A stretch of DNA of 64,000 nt from Tritrichomonas musculus (lineage: Eukaryota; Parabasalia; Tritrichomonadida; Tritrichomonadidae): NCBI GenBank assembly GCA_039105265.1, contig JAPFFF010000023.1, positions 186,001-250,000 of the forward strand. Direction: 5' to 3'. The notes under the pieces were generated by a model. That model was not told the origin of the DNA and ran no database searches. It saw only the letters and a program-made list of their open reading frames with translations. Position 1 is the first letter of the stretch; each line of letters opens with the position of its first letter. Shown here piece after piece: positions 40,214-48,057 of the stretch. A program made the position numbers and the translations under genes.

Positions 40214-40717
40214 TCACTTCTTTGATTTCTTTTTCTTTTTACTACTTGTCGAGCCCTGTCTTTGTTGATACTCTATTTTCCTCTTCAATTGTTCTATTTT
40301 TGCTTCTTCTCCATCATCAAACATATTTCTTTTCTGATATAATGCTGTTGGTTTCCTTCCATAATGAATACGTGGAAAATCAGAATAGGCTACATATTTG
40401 TTTCCAAATAGACGACCATTCCTTTCCTCTAATAATTTTTCCAACTCACTTTTTTTTGTTCTGTTTTCCATTCTCTCTAAACCATTACCTGCTGCCTGTG
40501 CACCTGCTCCTGCGGCCATTAAAATAGGATTCCCTATTGTTGCTCCAATATCTTTAACTGCTTCTCCTCCTGTTTTTAATATCTCTGCTTTATTATTCCA
40601 AACCCAATTTGTTGCATCTTTAACTCCTCTCATAAATCTTCCAAAAGTACCACCACCAGAATCTGGTGGTGCTGTAGATTGAATATATTTTCCAGAATCA
40701 ATAGTTCCTGACGGCAT
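40214..40717 (-). CDS. basic virion-like protein, paralogue B
   Basis: 167 residues, ATG at 40717. 'TNWVWNNKAEILKTGGEAVK' is followed by a long small-residue stretch ('DIGATIGNPILMAAGAGAQA') that could form a membrane-interacting helix, then 'FPRIHYGRKP' and a C-terminal Lys-run tail. Shorter than its neighbour and lacking its Pro-rich segment. No enzyme motif. Confidence 0.65.
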   Translation of the reverse strand: MPSGTIDSGKYIQSTAPPDSGGGTFGRFMRGVKDATNWVWNNKAEILKTGGEAVKDIGATIGNPILMAAGAGAQAAGNGLERMENRTKKSELEKLLEERNGRLFGNKYVAYSDFPRIHYGRKPTALYQKRNMFDDGEEAKIEQLKRKIEYQQRQGSTSSKKKKKSKK

Positions 40718-40732
40718 TTATTATAAATAAAA

Positions 40733-41590
40733 CTATGACTCAAAGTAATATTTGTTGGCTGTTATATTGCAAATAAATTTATCGTGAGGTTCTCTATGCT
40801 GCAAATATTCTTTAACCGTCTTTTTGATATTTAGATTGTTATTCGTTTGTTGAAGCAAAGATGTAAAATCTTCTTCTGAATATCCACTATAACATATTAA
40901 ATCTGTAGCCAATCTTTTGGCATTTATATGGACAAATCTAATTGTTTGAATAGCCATAATACAAGTAATATTATAGTGTCTCGTTTTGGTCAGTAGTCTT
41001 AAGAATTCAGTATTGTTATGTGTCAATAAATCACTTCCTGCACAGTCATCTAATATTATCAGGGTGTTGTATGGATATGATGAAGTTTGGTATTTTACTA
41101 GCTTGTTTGCTATATATACTATTCTATCATCTATTTCTTGAAGAGAGTGCTTATTTATTAGTCTCTGCATTTCTTCATTTGTTTCTTTCATTCTTGATAA
41201 TACATGCTTTACCATTGCATAATATTTTATCTTTCTCTTTAGATGCTTTTTTAGGTAATCCATTAATTCTGCTTCGTTAAGATATACAATTGGTGTCTTT
41301 ACATTTTTACTCATCGCTTCTGCAGTTTTGTCCATCTTGCCGCTTGTTGAACAGAAGATAATTTTTTGGTAGTATGGATGCTTAAATAATCTCTCTGTGA
41401 TTAAAATGTGTTTCCATATCCAATAACTCTTTCCTGCACCTGGTTTGCCTATAAGAAAATAGATACCATTAGTGCTAAATGGATAGGATGGATGTAATGG
41501 TTTCATTAACGCGGCTTCTATTTCTTTCTGGTTTTTCTTCATTGTCTTTTGTATTAAAGTTTCCACTTCTTTCATTATTTGTTTAGACAT
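40733..41590 (-). CDS. FtsK/HerA-type genome-packaging ATPase
   Basis: 285 residues, ATG at 41590. Walker A GKPGAGKS is at residues 48-55 after a hydrophobic strand (YFLI), and Walker B LIILDDCAG is at about 177-185. A conserved 'MAIQTIRFVHINAKRL'-type segment follows, as in A32-like packaging ATPases of the Polinton/adenovirus/poxvirus lineage. It would pump the element's DNA into capsids. It lies between virion genes and the integrase, a standard Polinton block. Intact as read. Confidence 0.92.
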   Translation of the reverse strand: MSKQIMKEVETLIQKTMKKNQKEIEAALMKPLHPSYPFSTNGIYFLIGKPGAGKSYWIWKHILITERLFKHPYYQKIIFCSTSGKMDKTAEAMSKNVKTPIVYLNEAELMDYLKKHLKRKIKYYAMVKHVLSRMKETNEEMQRLINKHSLQEIDDRIVYIANKLVKYQTSSYPYNTLIILDDCAGSDLLTHNNTEFLRLLTKTRHYNITCIMAIQTIRFVHINAKRLATDLICYSGYSEEDFTSLLQQTNNNLNIKKTVKEYLQHREPHDKFICNITANKYYFES

Positions 41591-41600
41591 TTATTTGTGG

Positions 41601-42677
41601 TTAAATCCATTTCCTGATATTATTTGGAATATTTTTTTGTTTTGACCAGTAATCCATCTCAAGATTGGATAATTTAGTTGGTGCTCCCTCTCGTAAATTT
41701 TTAGCTGGAATTACATCTTCTGTTCCCTCGCTATATTTTATTTTATATTTATTCTTAGCTGCATCATAAGAAATAATCTTCTCAACTATACCTCTCTTGC
41801 CTCCCTTCAGTGTTTGCGCTATATTTTTATTTTGTGTTTTTATTAGTCTGTATCCTGGCAGCTTGTCAATTGATTCATCTTTGGACTTAACTATAAATTG
41901 ATTTCCAGCCTTGGAATCAACTATGTATGCCTCTTTGCTGACCCTATTTCTACGCTTCGAAAATGGCTCCTTAGCTTGAATAATTCTAACTCTATCATTT
42001 GGTTTGAAATCATAGGGATTATTTTGTGATTTGGTTTTTACATATTCTTTTTCATCTTTTTCTGTCATTTCATTTGGTATTTTATAGTCTAGTGACCTGT
42101 GGGGAGAATTGTTGTATGAATCTATTAAACCATTCATCTCTTGTTCTCCAATATATCTATTCTCACCTACCATATCTCTTATCGTTCTCATGAATCTATT
42201 TATAATGCCTAGCACATTATGGTTATTGTCTTCTGTTGTATTGTATATTATGTCATGTGCTTTCATCAGTTGCAATACATCGTTGGACAAATAAGCTGCA
42301 TCTTGGTCTGATGTTATAGAATAGACATCTGGTTCTTCTTCAAAAAATTTATTTAATGCCTTTGCTACTTCTTTTGCACCCTTCCCCTTCATTGGATAAC
42401 AAAAAGCCTTCCTGGTATTAATATTAATTAACATCAAATAATTTAATCCATCTTTTGTCTTGTCATTTATGAATGTGTCCATTTGGTATCCACCTGAATG
42501 CTTCGAATAGATGTTCATGAATTTTGCCTTTGGTACTTTAACATCATGCACCACTTTCTTTAAATAATTTAATGCTGCCTCTTCTGTGAATCCATAGCGT
42601 TTTGCAAGAGGGACAAATTTAGATGGTGTCTTCCACGGAAATTTCTTAAATAACTCATCTATTGTCTTGTAAGTCAT
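41601..42677 (-). CDS. retroviral-type (RVE) integrase of the Maverick
   Basis: 358 residues, ATG at 42677. The RNase-H-fold core has Asp67 (YQMDTFI), Asp124 (ITSDQDAAY) and then, exactly 35 residues on, Asn160 in 'GIINRFMRTIRD', where DD35E integrases have Glu. The surrounding '..RF.RTIRD' is otherwise typical. A short Lys-rich linker precedes a C-terminal SH3/chromo-like segment ('YKIKYSEGTEDVIPAKNL'), as in other Polinton integrases. It would insert the element and make the TTCAA duplication. If Asn160 is the true active-site position, this copy is catalytically dead. Confidence 0.9.
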   Translation of the reverse strand: MTYKTIDELFKKFPWKTPSKFVPLAKRYGFTEEAALNYLKKVVHDVKVPKAKFMNIYSKHSGGYQMDTFINDKTKDGLNYLMLININTRKAFCYPMKGKGAKEVAKALNKFFEEEPDVYSITSDQDAAYLSNDVLQLMKAHDIIYNTTEDNNHNVLGIINRFMRTIRDMVGENRYIGEQEMNGLIDSYNNSPHRSLDYKIPNEMTEKDEKEYVKTKSQNNPYDFKPNDRVRIIQAKEPFSKRRNRVSKEAYIVDSKAGNQFIVKSKDESIDKLPGYRLIKTQNKNIAQTLKGGKRGIVEKIISYDAAKNKYKIKYSEGTEDVIPAKNLREGAPTKLSNLEMDYWSKQKNIPNNIRKWI

Positions 42678-42687
42678 TTAAATTCAT

Positions 42688-44004
42688 TTAAATGTAAAGC
42701 ATCTTCTTGTATGGCAAGAATATCATTTCAATTTTAAATGATTCATTATTTGGCACTATGACTGGAATGTTATTATGTCGGCCTGAATAAAAATCAATCC
42801 AAAATCTTTGGTCTGTTGAGTTCAGCTTAAAGTATTTGATAGGGTTGAAATATATCTGACTATTACCTAAATAATATTTATTTGATTGTTCTGCTATTGA
42901 TGAATATACAGCACAAGAATGCCTATCCCATACATTTTTGAATCTTAGCTCTCTCATCCACTTGCCTTCATACCTAATGATATTTCCATCTTTATCTTTG
43001 ACTGGTTTGCTTAAATCCATGAAATCCTCTGGATGGTTATTGAATGGCTCATAACCAATATTATAAACATCATCAAAATCAAATCGTCGATATGGAGATT
43101 TATTATTTGGTGGTCTAACTCTAAAGCTAATCGATAGGTCCACATAATAGTTTTTATATTTACTATCTTTGACTTGTTCACCATTAGTTGGTGAATAAAA
43201 GATTTCATAGAACATATTATTTTCATAATCATAAAAGCCATCTGTTTGGACATCCCTTCGTCTTAAGCCAGTTTTTTCTTCATGGAATGTGGGCTTCAAT
43301 TCATTTAATTTGATTTCTTCTCTAATTCTTTCCATTTCTTTTTGAACATTATATCTAGTGGCTATATTTATTTTATCTTCATCATTCTTTTTATCTAATT
43401 CTTTTTGTAGCTCAGCTTTAACTGTGTCATCTTTCTCATTAAATATTTTATTTGTGAGGTCTTCTATTTCTTTTTGCAAATTTTGATATTCTGTAATTAA
43501 ATTAGAATATTTGGTGCTTAATTTTAGTTCTTGGTTATCTAAATTGAAATTGTGGTCTTTATTGATTTTATCTGCTTCAATATTAAACTCAACAAATTTG
43601 GCTTCAATAGCAGATTGTATATCATTCCACACCTCACTAAAATCATTTTCACGATTCAACCACGAGTTTATACTGATAAATACTTCACTCTTATGGTCAT
43701 CTTCAAGATACTTCCATAATTGTTCATATGAAAATAGGGGATTATCATGCTTAAGTTTATCATATTCGTCTCGTCTATATTTTCTTACTCCAAGAGTAAA
43801 TTCTATCTTTCTACTTCTGGCTAACATAAAAATATTTCTCACCCCAATAATTGATTCCCCTCTATTTGATGTACACCATTCTTGCGGGAAATTAAAGTAA
43901 TATCTGTTTGGTTTGCTAGGGTCTTGTTGTCCATCTTCTAAAAAGTAGGCATATTCAATGGCAATCGGTGTTGGCTCTTCAGCTGGATTGAGCGTCGGGT
44001 ACAT
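42688..44004 (-). CDS. unrecognised Maverick terminal protein (438 aa) starting in the right TIR
   Basis: I take the ATG at 44004-44002 (MYPTLNPAEEP). The frame is open further upstream into the terminal repeat but has no ATG there, and the palindrome GTCATTAATGAC with initiator-like TCATT lies about 28 bases upstream. The first 12 codons lie in the terminal repeat, so a stub of the same reading frame occurs at the left end near 19911. Central residues about 165-245 form a charged coiled coil. The N- and C-terminal parts are rich in Tyr, Phe and Trp with strand-like pattern ('RYYFNFPQEW', 'RFWIDFYSGRHNNIPVIVPN'). No known motif seen. A structural protein is my guess. Confidence 0.6.
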   Translation of the reverse strand: MYPTLNPAEEPTPIAIEYAYFLEDGQQDPSKPNRYYFNFPQEWCTSNRGESIIGVRNIFMLARSRKIEFTLGVRKYRRDEYDKLKHDNPLFSYEQLWKYLEDDHKSEVFISINSWLNRENDFSEVWNDIQSAIEAKFVEFNIEADKINKDHNFNLDNQELKLSTKYSNLITEYQNLQKEIEDLTNKIFNEKDDTVKAELQKELDKKNDEDKINIATRYNVQKEMERIREEIKLNELKPTFHEEKTGLRRRDVQTDGFYDYENNMFYEIFYSPTNGEQVKDSKYKNYYVDLSISFRVRPPNNKSPYRRFDFDDVYNIGYEPFNNHPEDFMDLSKPVKDKDGNIIRYEGKWMRELRFKNVWDRHSCAVYSSIAEQSNKYYLGNSQIYFNPIKYFKLNSTDQRFWIDFYSGRHNNIPVIVPNNESFKIEMIFLPYKKMLYI

Positions 44005-44213
44005 TTCAATCGTGGTAAATATTTTTTTGTAGTCATTAATGACAAACTTTTTGTGAAGAGAACTTTTTGAACAGGAAACTTTTTGAATTGTTAACTTTTT
44101 GAATACGTGAACGATAGAACTTTTTGAATGTCTGGCTTTTTGAATGGGGTCCAGGGGCGGGAGCCCTTGGAGTAGTGGTAGGCTGTGCAAGGCATAGCCT
44201 ACCGTATACTACT
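43967..44213 (-). repeat. Maverick right terminal inverted repeat (247 bp)
   Basis: Inverted copy of the left terminus. It includes the palindrome GTCATTAATGAC (44032-44043), about 28 bases before the ATG (44004) of the 438-aa gene, which reads out of the repeat toward the interior. The repeat therefore probably acts as that gene's promoter. Confidence 0.95.
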
Positions 44214-44218
44214 TTCAA
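44214..44218 (+). repeat. Maverick target site duplication, right copy (TTCAA)
   Basis: Directly follows the terminal ...ATACTACT and equals 19696-19700. Confidence 0.8.
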
Positions 44219-44233
44219 TATAATCGTATAATG

Positions 44234-44545
44234 TTAAAATGACGATTATTAATGATTATTTATTCACCATATAATATCGGTTATTTAATAAGGTGAATAT
44301 TTAATCTTATATTAATCGTTATAACGGATTTCATTTTACTCAAGGTTAATTATTCACCTTTATATAATCAAAATAACGGATTTTTTTTTACTCGAGGTTA
44401 ATTATTGACTATAATATTATCGAAATAACGACTTTTATTTTACTCGAGGCTAATTTTTAACCATCATTTTATCGTAATAACGACTTTTATTTTACTCGAG
44501 GCGAATTATTAACCATATATTTATCTAAATATTATTTTTTTGAAC
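44234..44545 (+). repeat. 52-bp tandem repeat adjoining the Maverick right end
   Basis: The phrase ACTC[G/A]AGG.[T/G]AATT recurs at 44338, 44390, 44442 and 44494, exactly 52 bases apart. A diverged copy at 44286 and traces from about 44234 make five or six units. Each unit also carries ATCG..ATAACG[G/A][A/C]. It begins about 16 bases beyond the target duplication. Confidence 0.85.
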
Positions 44546-45286
44546 TTTATTTATCTTCATATTTTCTGAAATATATATGATTAATATTTTTTATTAAATT
44601 AAAATAAGAATATAAAGATATATTTATTTATATAATATATATTTAATTCTTAAAAACACCAAGATAATTAAATTTATTTATAAAAAATCAAATTTTTTAA
44701 GTATTTCTCTAAAAATACCGAATAATTATTTAATATAATAATTAATCGCATATTAAATAATATTAAAAAATTAAATATATAAAAATATAATATAAATATT
44801 TGGGAAATACCAAGATATTGTTTTAATTAATAAAAAATACTTCATTCATGAATATATTATCATGTTCCCTTAATATACATAAAACAACTCATAAAATAAA
44901 ATTTATATAATATGAAATATATATATTAAAAAAATAAATTGAAATATCCTCATATTAAACAAATGATCAATAATATTTCAGTTCTGAAAAATTAATGATA
45001 GAAAGATAAAACTATAAAAAATAAAAGCTATACATGATCTACATCATAATAATAATTATATCTTAAAACAATTTTAAACTTTTTCCTATTAAATTTTCAA
45101 AATAAAATTTTCGCATTAATTGTAAACGGACCTTGTACACATATATTGCAACATATATTTTATTATTTGCTTTCCGAAATAATAAATACAACTGATAAAA
45201 ATTTTTGAAAAAAATAGAATTATCATATCACACTTCAAAAAAAATACGATCATGTTTTGAATTTGTTGCAGCTACTCTACAAATTT

Positions 45287-45327
<41 letters not shown>
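44546..45327. other. very AT-rich non-coding sequence right of the Maverick
   Basis: No gene. Contains the inverted counterparts (45131-45149 and about 45255-45285) of two motifs found left of the Maverick, and ends in a 38-base A-run (45288-45325). Confidence 0.5.
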
Positions 45328-45328
<1 letters not shown>

Positions 45329-45537
45329 ATTACAAAAGTGGATTTAAAAATGTTTAAAAATTTTGGTGGTAACATTTCCATTACAAAAGTGGACGCTCTG
45401 CATATTTAAAAAAGTCTCTTTTTGAATATCTTTGAAAAAACTTTTGAAAAGAAATTTTTGGAAAATTGAATAAAAATTGATTAAAACATATTGATTTAAT
45501 TTTAAATAAAAAAGAATTTTCATATTTATATTTGTTC

Positions 45538-46230
45538 ATGAAGATAAATTTATTATGGGAAGATGAATTTCCAGATGAGGCATGTTATGAAATCATAATA
45601 GAAGATATTGAAGATTACGAAGTTCTTTCATTATTAATAATTGAAAATGATTACATTGATGATATATATGTTAAATATGTCGAATACAATGTAAATGAAT
45701 ATGATAGTATCAAAATATATGGAATTAAAACAAATAAAGATATATATTTTTTAAATGAATTAGATGGAAAAGAATTGACAGAATATTATATTAGAGGTAT
45801 GGATGAAATCATAATACATAGATTCCAATATTTTGCAAAAGAAAAATATAATATGAAAAAACAATATGAAATTGAAAAATATAATACAAAAAGACAGTAT
45901 GCAGCATATTGTCAAATGAATGAGTTAAAAAAATCAATTTCAGAAAAAAATATACAAGATAAAGGTTTTGAAATCTTGAAAAAATATATGATGAAAAAAA
46001 ATGATTTAATAATATATGGAAATCAATCAATTGATTTAATGAAAAAAGAAGAATTGCAAGTTTTACTTATAACATTTGATGTTTTTATAAAACAAGATGA
46101 AAAAACAAAAGAAACCTTGAAAAGCCACAAATGTAAAAAAACTAATATCATCATTTATAGTGAAGAATCCAAGTATTGGAAAGAAATAAATGATTATGGC
46201 TGTATTATTGGAGTCTTAAATGAAAAATAA
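45538..46230 (+). CDS. reduced Pelota/Dom34-like protein (eRF1 domain 3 present)
   Basis: 230 residues from the ATG at 45538. The C-terminal part (about 140-230) follows the eRF1/Pelota domain-3 plan: 'NDLIIYGNQSIDLMKKEELQ', then 'VLLITFDVFI', 'KKTNIIIYSEES' and 'INDYGCIIGVLNE', matching the family's order YG...V..A...gAV..LLI..., V.I.S.., LGGI.AIL. The N-terminus ('YEIIIEDIEDYEVLSLLIIE') resembles Pelota domain 1. A Lys/Tyr-rich helical linker replaces domain 2, so the protein is about 150 residues shorter than usual Pelota (about 385). Pelota rescues stalled ribosomes with Hbs1. Without its middle domain it may be a non-functional relic, a decoy or a diverged paralogue. The coding sequence is extremely AT-rich. 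Confidence 0.55.
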   Translation: MKINLLWEDEFPDEACYEIIIEDIEDYEVLSLLIIENDYIDDIYVKYVEYNVNEYDSIKIYGIKTNKDIYFLNELDGKELTEYYIRGMDEIIIHRFQYFAKEKYNMKKQYEIEKYNTKRQYAAYCQMNELKKSISEKNIQDKGFEILKKYMMKKNDLIIYGNQSIDLMKKEELQVLLITFDVFIKQDEKTKETLKSHKCKKTNIIIYSEESKYWKEINDYGCIIGVLNEK

Positions 46231-46525
46231 ATTCGTTTTTTAAATAATAAAAAAAATTTTTTTACCTTTATTTTTGCGTTTTTCATAGGCTTGTTAAGTT
46301 CCGATATCGATTTTCCATTTATTGGCATTGATATCGATATCAAGTGTACTTTAAAAAATTAAAACTTGATATCGATATCGAGATTTTAAAAACATAGAAT
46401 ATTCTTTTCTAAAAAAATCAATCATTTATATAAAATTAATATAAAAGAACTATAATTATTTAAATAAGTTTATTTTTTTCCCACATTTTTTGAAATAAAT
46501 CTGATTTACATAAATAAATATATTT
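46231..46525. other. intergenic region with a truncated inverted-repeat element end
   Basis: AGGCTTGTTAAGT at 46287 plus the GATATCGAT-rich sequence to about 46390 match the left end of the 454-bp element at 17741. No matching right end was found here, so it is a fragment. No gene. Confidence 0.55.
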
Positions 46526-47927
46526 TACCCCCAACTCGCTACAAATGGTTATTTTCATGTACGTTATATGTTAACAAGTTTTTTGTTAACCTGAAAAAAA
46601 TAATTTTTTTATGGTTAACATTTTTTTCTCCTCATAAATACTCATAAAAATATTCAATTTCTTTTAAATAAAATCAAATAAATGAAATATTTTTTAAATA
46701 TTTACAATAAAACAAAGAGAATGACAATAAATTTTCATAAAATTTTGACGATAAAATAACCAAAAAGTGACAAGAAGTCCATTATTTACAAAAGCAAAAG
46801 CAATTTTTCAAACGCAATTTCCATTATACAAGCTTTTTTTTCGCATTTACTCGTCAACTAATCGATAGAGATTCATTTAATGTTTTATTAGAACCTTTGT
46901 AGCATGTTTTTGTCTTATTTTCAAAATTACATTTTACTTGTCGAGCCTTTTTTTACAGAAAATACTCTTTTTTTTCCTCAAGAGTTTCCTATATCTCTTT
47001 ATTTGTTTTACTTTCAACCTAGCTTCTTTCTTATTTCCTCCTATTTTAGAAAATCCAAGATTCACCTAGTTTTATATATATAAATTGCTTTTTTTCTCAA
47101 TTAATTTTCTTTTTTAATTTGTTATATAACCATTTTTTTTTTGTTTTTACTTATTTATTAAAGGCTGTTTCCAATTAATCAAATATCAAAAAACAAATCT
47201 CTCAAATTCGATGATTTTATTCAATAAACCTACCAAGAAATCGATACTGCTAATAAAAATTTCGTTATATACTTTGCATTTACAAAAAAAATTCATTTTT
47301 ATTCTAACCTTAAATTCTTTAGAGAAACCTCAAAATTTTATTTGCTTTTTTAATCGTGCTTTTTTTTCTTCCAAAATATAATATAGAACCATGCTCGCAT
47401 ATCTTTTACTTCTCTCTAAAATTTGCAAATAATATTATATTTTGGAAGAAAAATCAAAATTTTCAATTTCTGTTTCGATAGTTATTATCACCTTTAAAAC
47501 TTATTTTTATTTTCTCATAACAGTTTTTAAAAGATTCAAAGCCGAATAAGATATTTGCAATTTATTATCAGTAAATCAGGAAAATTTTTAGGACCGTATT
47601 TAAGTAAATATAAAAACATTAAATACTCAGAGCATATAATATTAAGGGATATGAAAACCTTTCATAACTCTTTTCTTTTATCACATTATTAAAATAATAT
47701 CATTTTTACCTCTTTTTTTTTCCTTCATTTTTTTATCATATAAGCATCTTTGCATGTAGTTAATAAAAGGTATATTTATTTTTTGAAAACTCTTTTTCTT
47801 CAGTATTTATTATTAATTTTTGTTTTTTGTACGTTTTTCTTATTCAATTTTCTCTCTCAATTTCATTCAAAAAAATAACGAAAAAATAACGTATCAAAAA
47901 ATAACCATTTGTAGCGAGGAGGGGGTA
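46526..47927. mobile_element. 1.4-kb non-autonomous inverted-repeat element
   Basis: The left end TACCCCC..CTCGCTACAAATGGTTATTTT (46526 onward) and the right end ...AAAATAACCATTTGTAGCGAG..GGGGGTA (to 47927) are inverted complements over about 45 bases with a few mismatches. Flanks ATATATTTT and ATATAGTTT may be a worn 9-bp target duplication. The interior is T/C-rich with no reading frame of note. Probably a non-autonomous Mutator-type or similar DNA transposon. Confidence 0.7.
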
Positions 47928-48057
47928 TATAGTTTGTAGAATTATTGCATCTATACTATTGCTTTCTTTGAGGCAAATGAAACAAAAAAAAGATTTACAA
48001 CTTCAAACAAATAATATTTATAAAACAAATAATATAAAAAAAAAAACAATTACAAAA
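47928..48057. other. 3' flank of the dynein gene
   Basis: Short AT-rich stretch after the dynein stop codon; nothing specific is seen. Confidence 0.5.

Larger units (their letters stand above)
19701..44213. mobile_element. Maverick/Polinton virus-like DNA transposon, 24.5 kb
   Basis: Bounded by 247-bp terminal inverted repeats starting AGTAGTATACGG, flanked by a TTCAA duplication. From left to right it carries a frameshifted fibre-like gene (-), an intact 1571-aa fibre-like gene (-), a probable minor capsid gene (+), a tandem-repeat region, a GIY-YIG-like gene (-), protein-primed DNA polymerase B (+, two frameshifts), HNH nuclease (+), several small genes (-), a second HNH gene (-), major capsid gene (-), three virion-like genes (-), packaging ATPase (-), integrase (-) and a 438-aa gene (-) whose start lies in the right terminal repeat. 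No adenovirus-type cysteine protease was recognised. Near-identical termini imply fairly recent insertion; the broken genes imply it is now defective. Confidence 0.95.

Noticed and set aside
46560-46583. GTTAAC-AAGTTTTTT-GTTAAC hairpin as a terminator
   Set aside because: It lies inside the end of the 1.4-kb element and away from any transcript end; it is more likely part of the terminal repeat structure.
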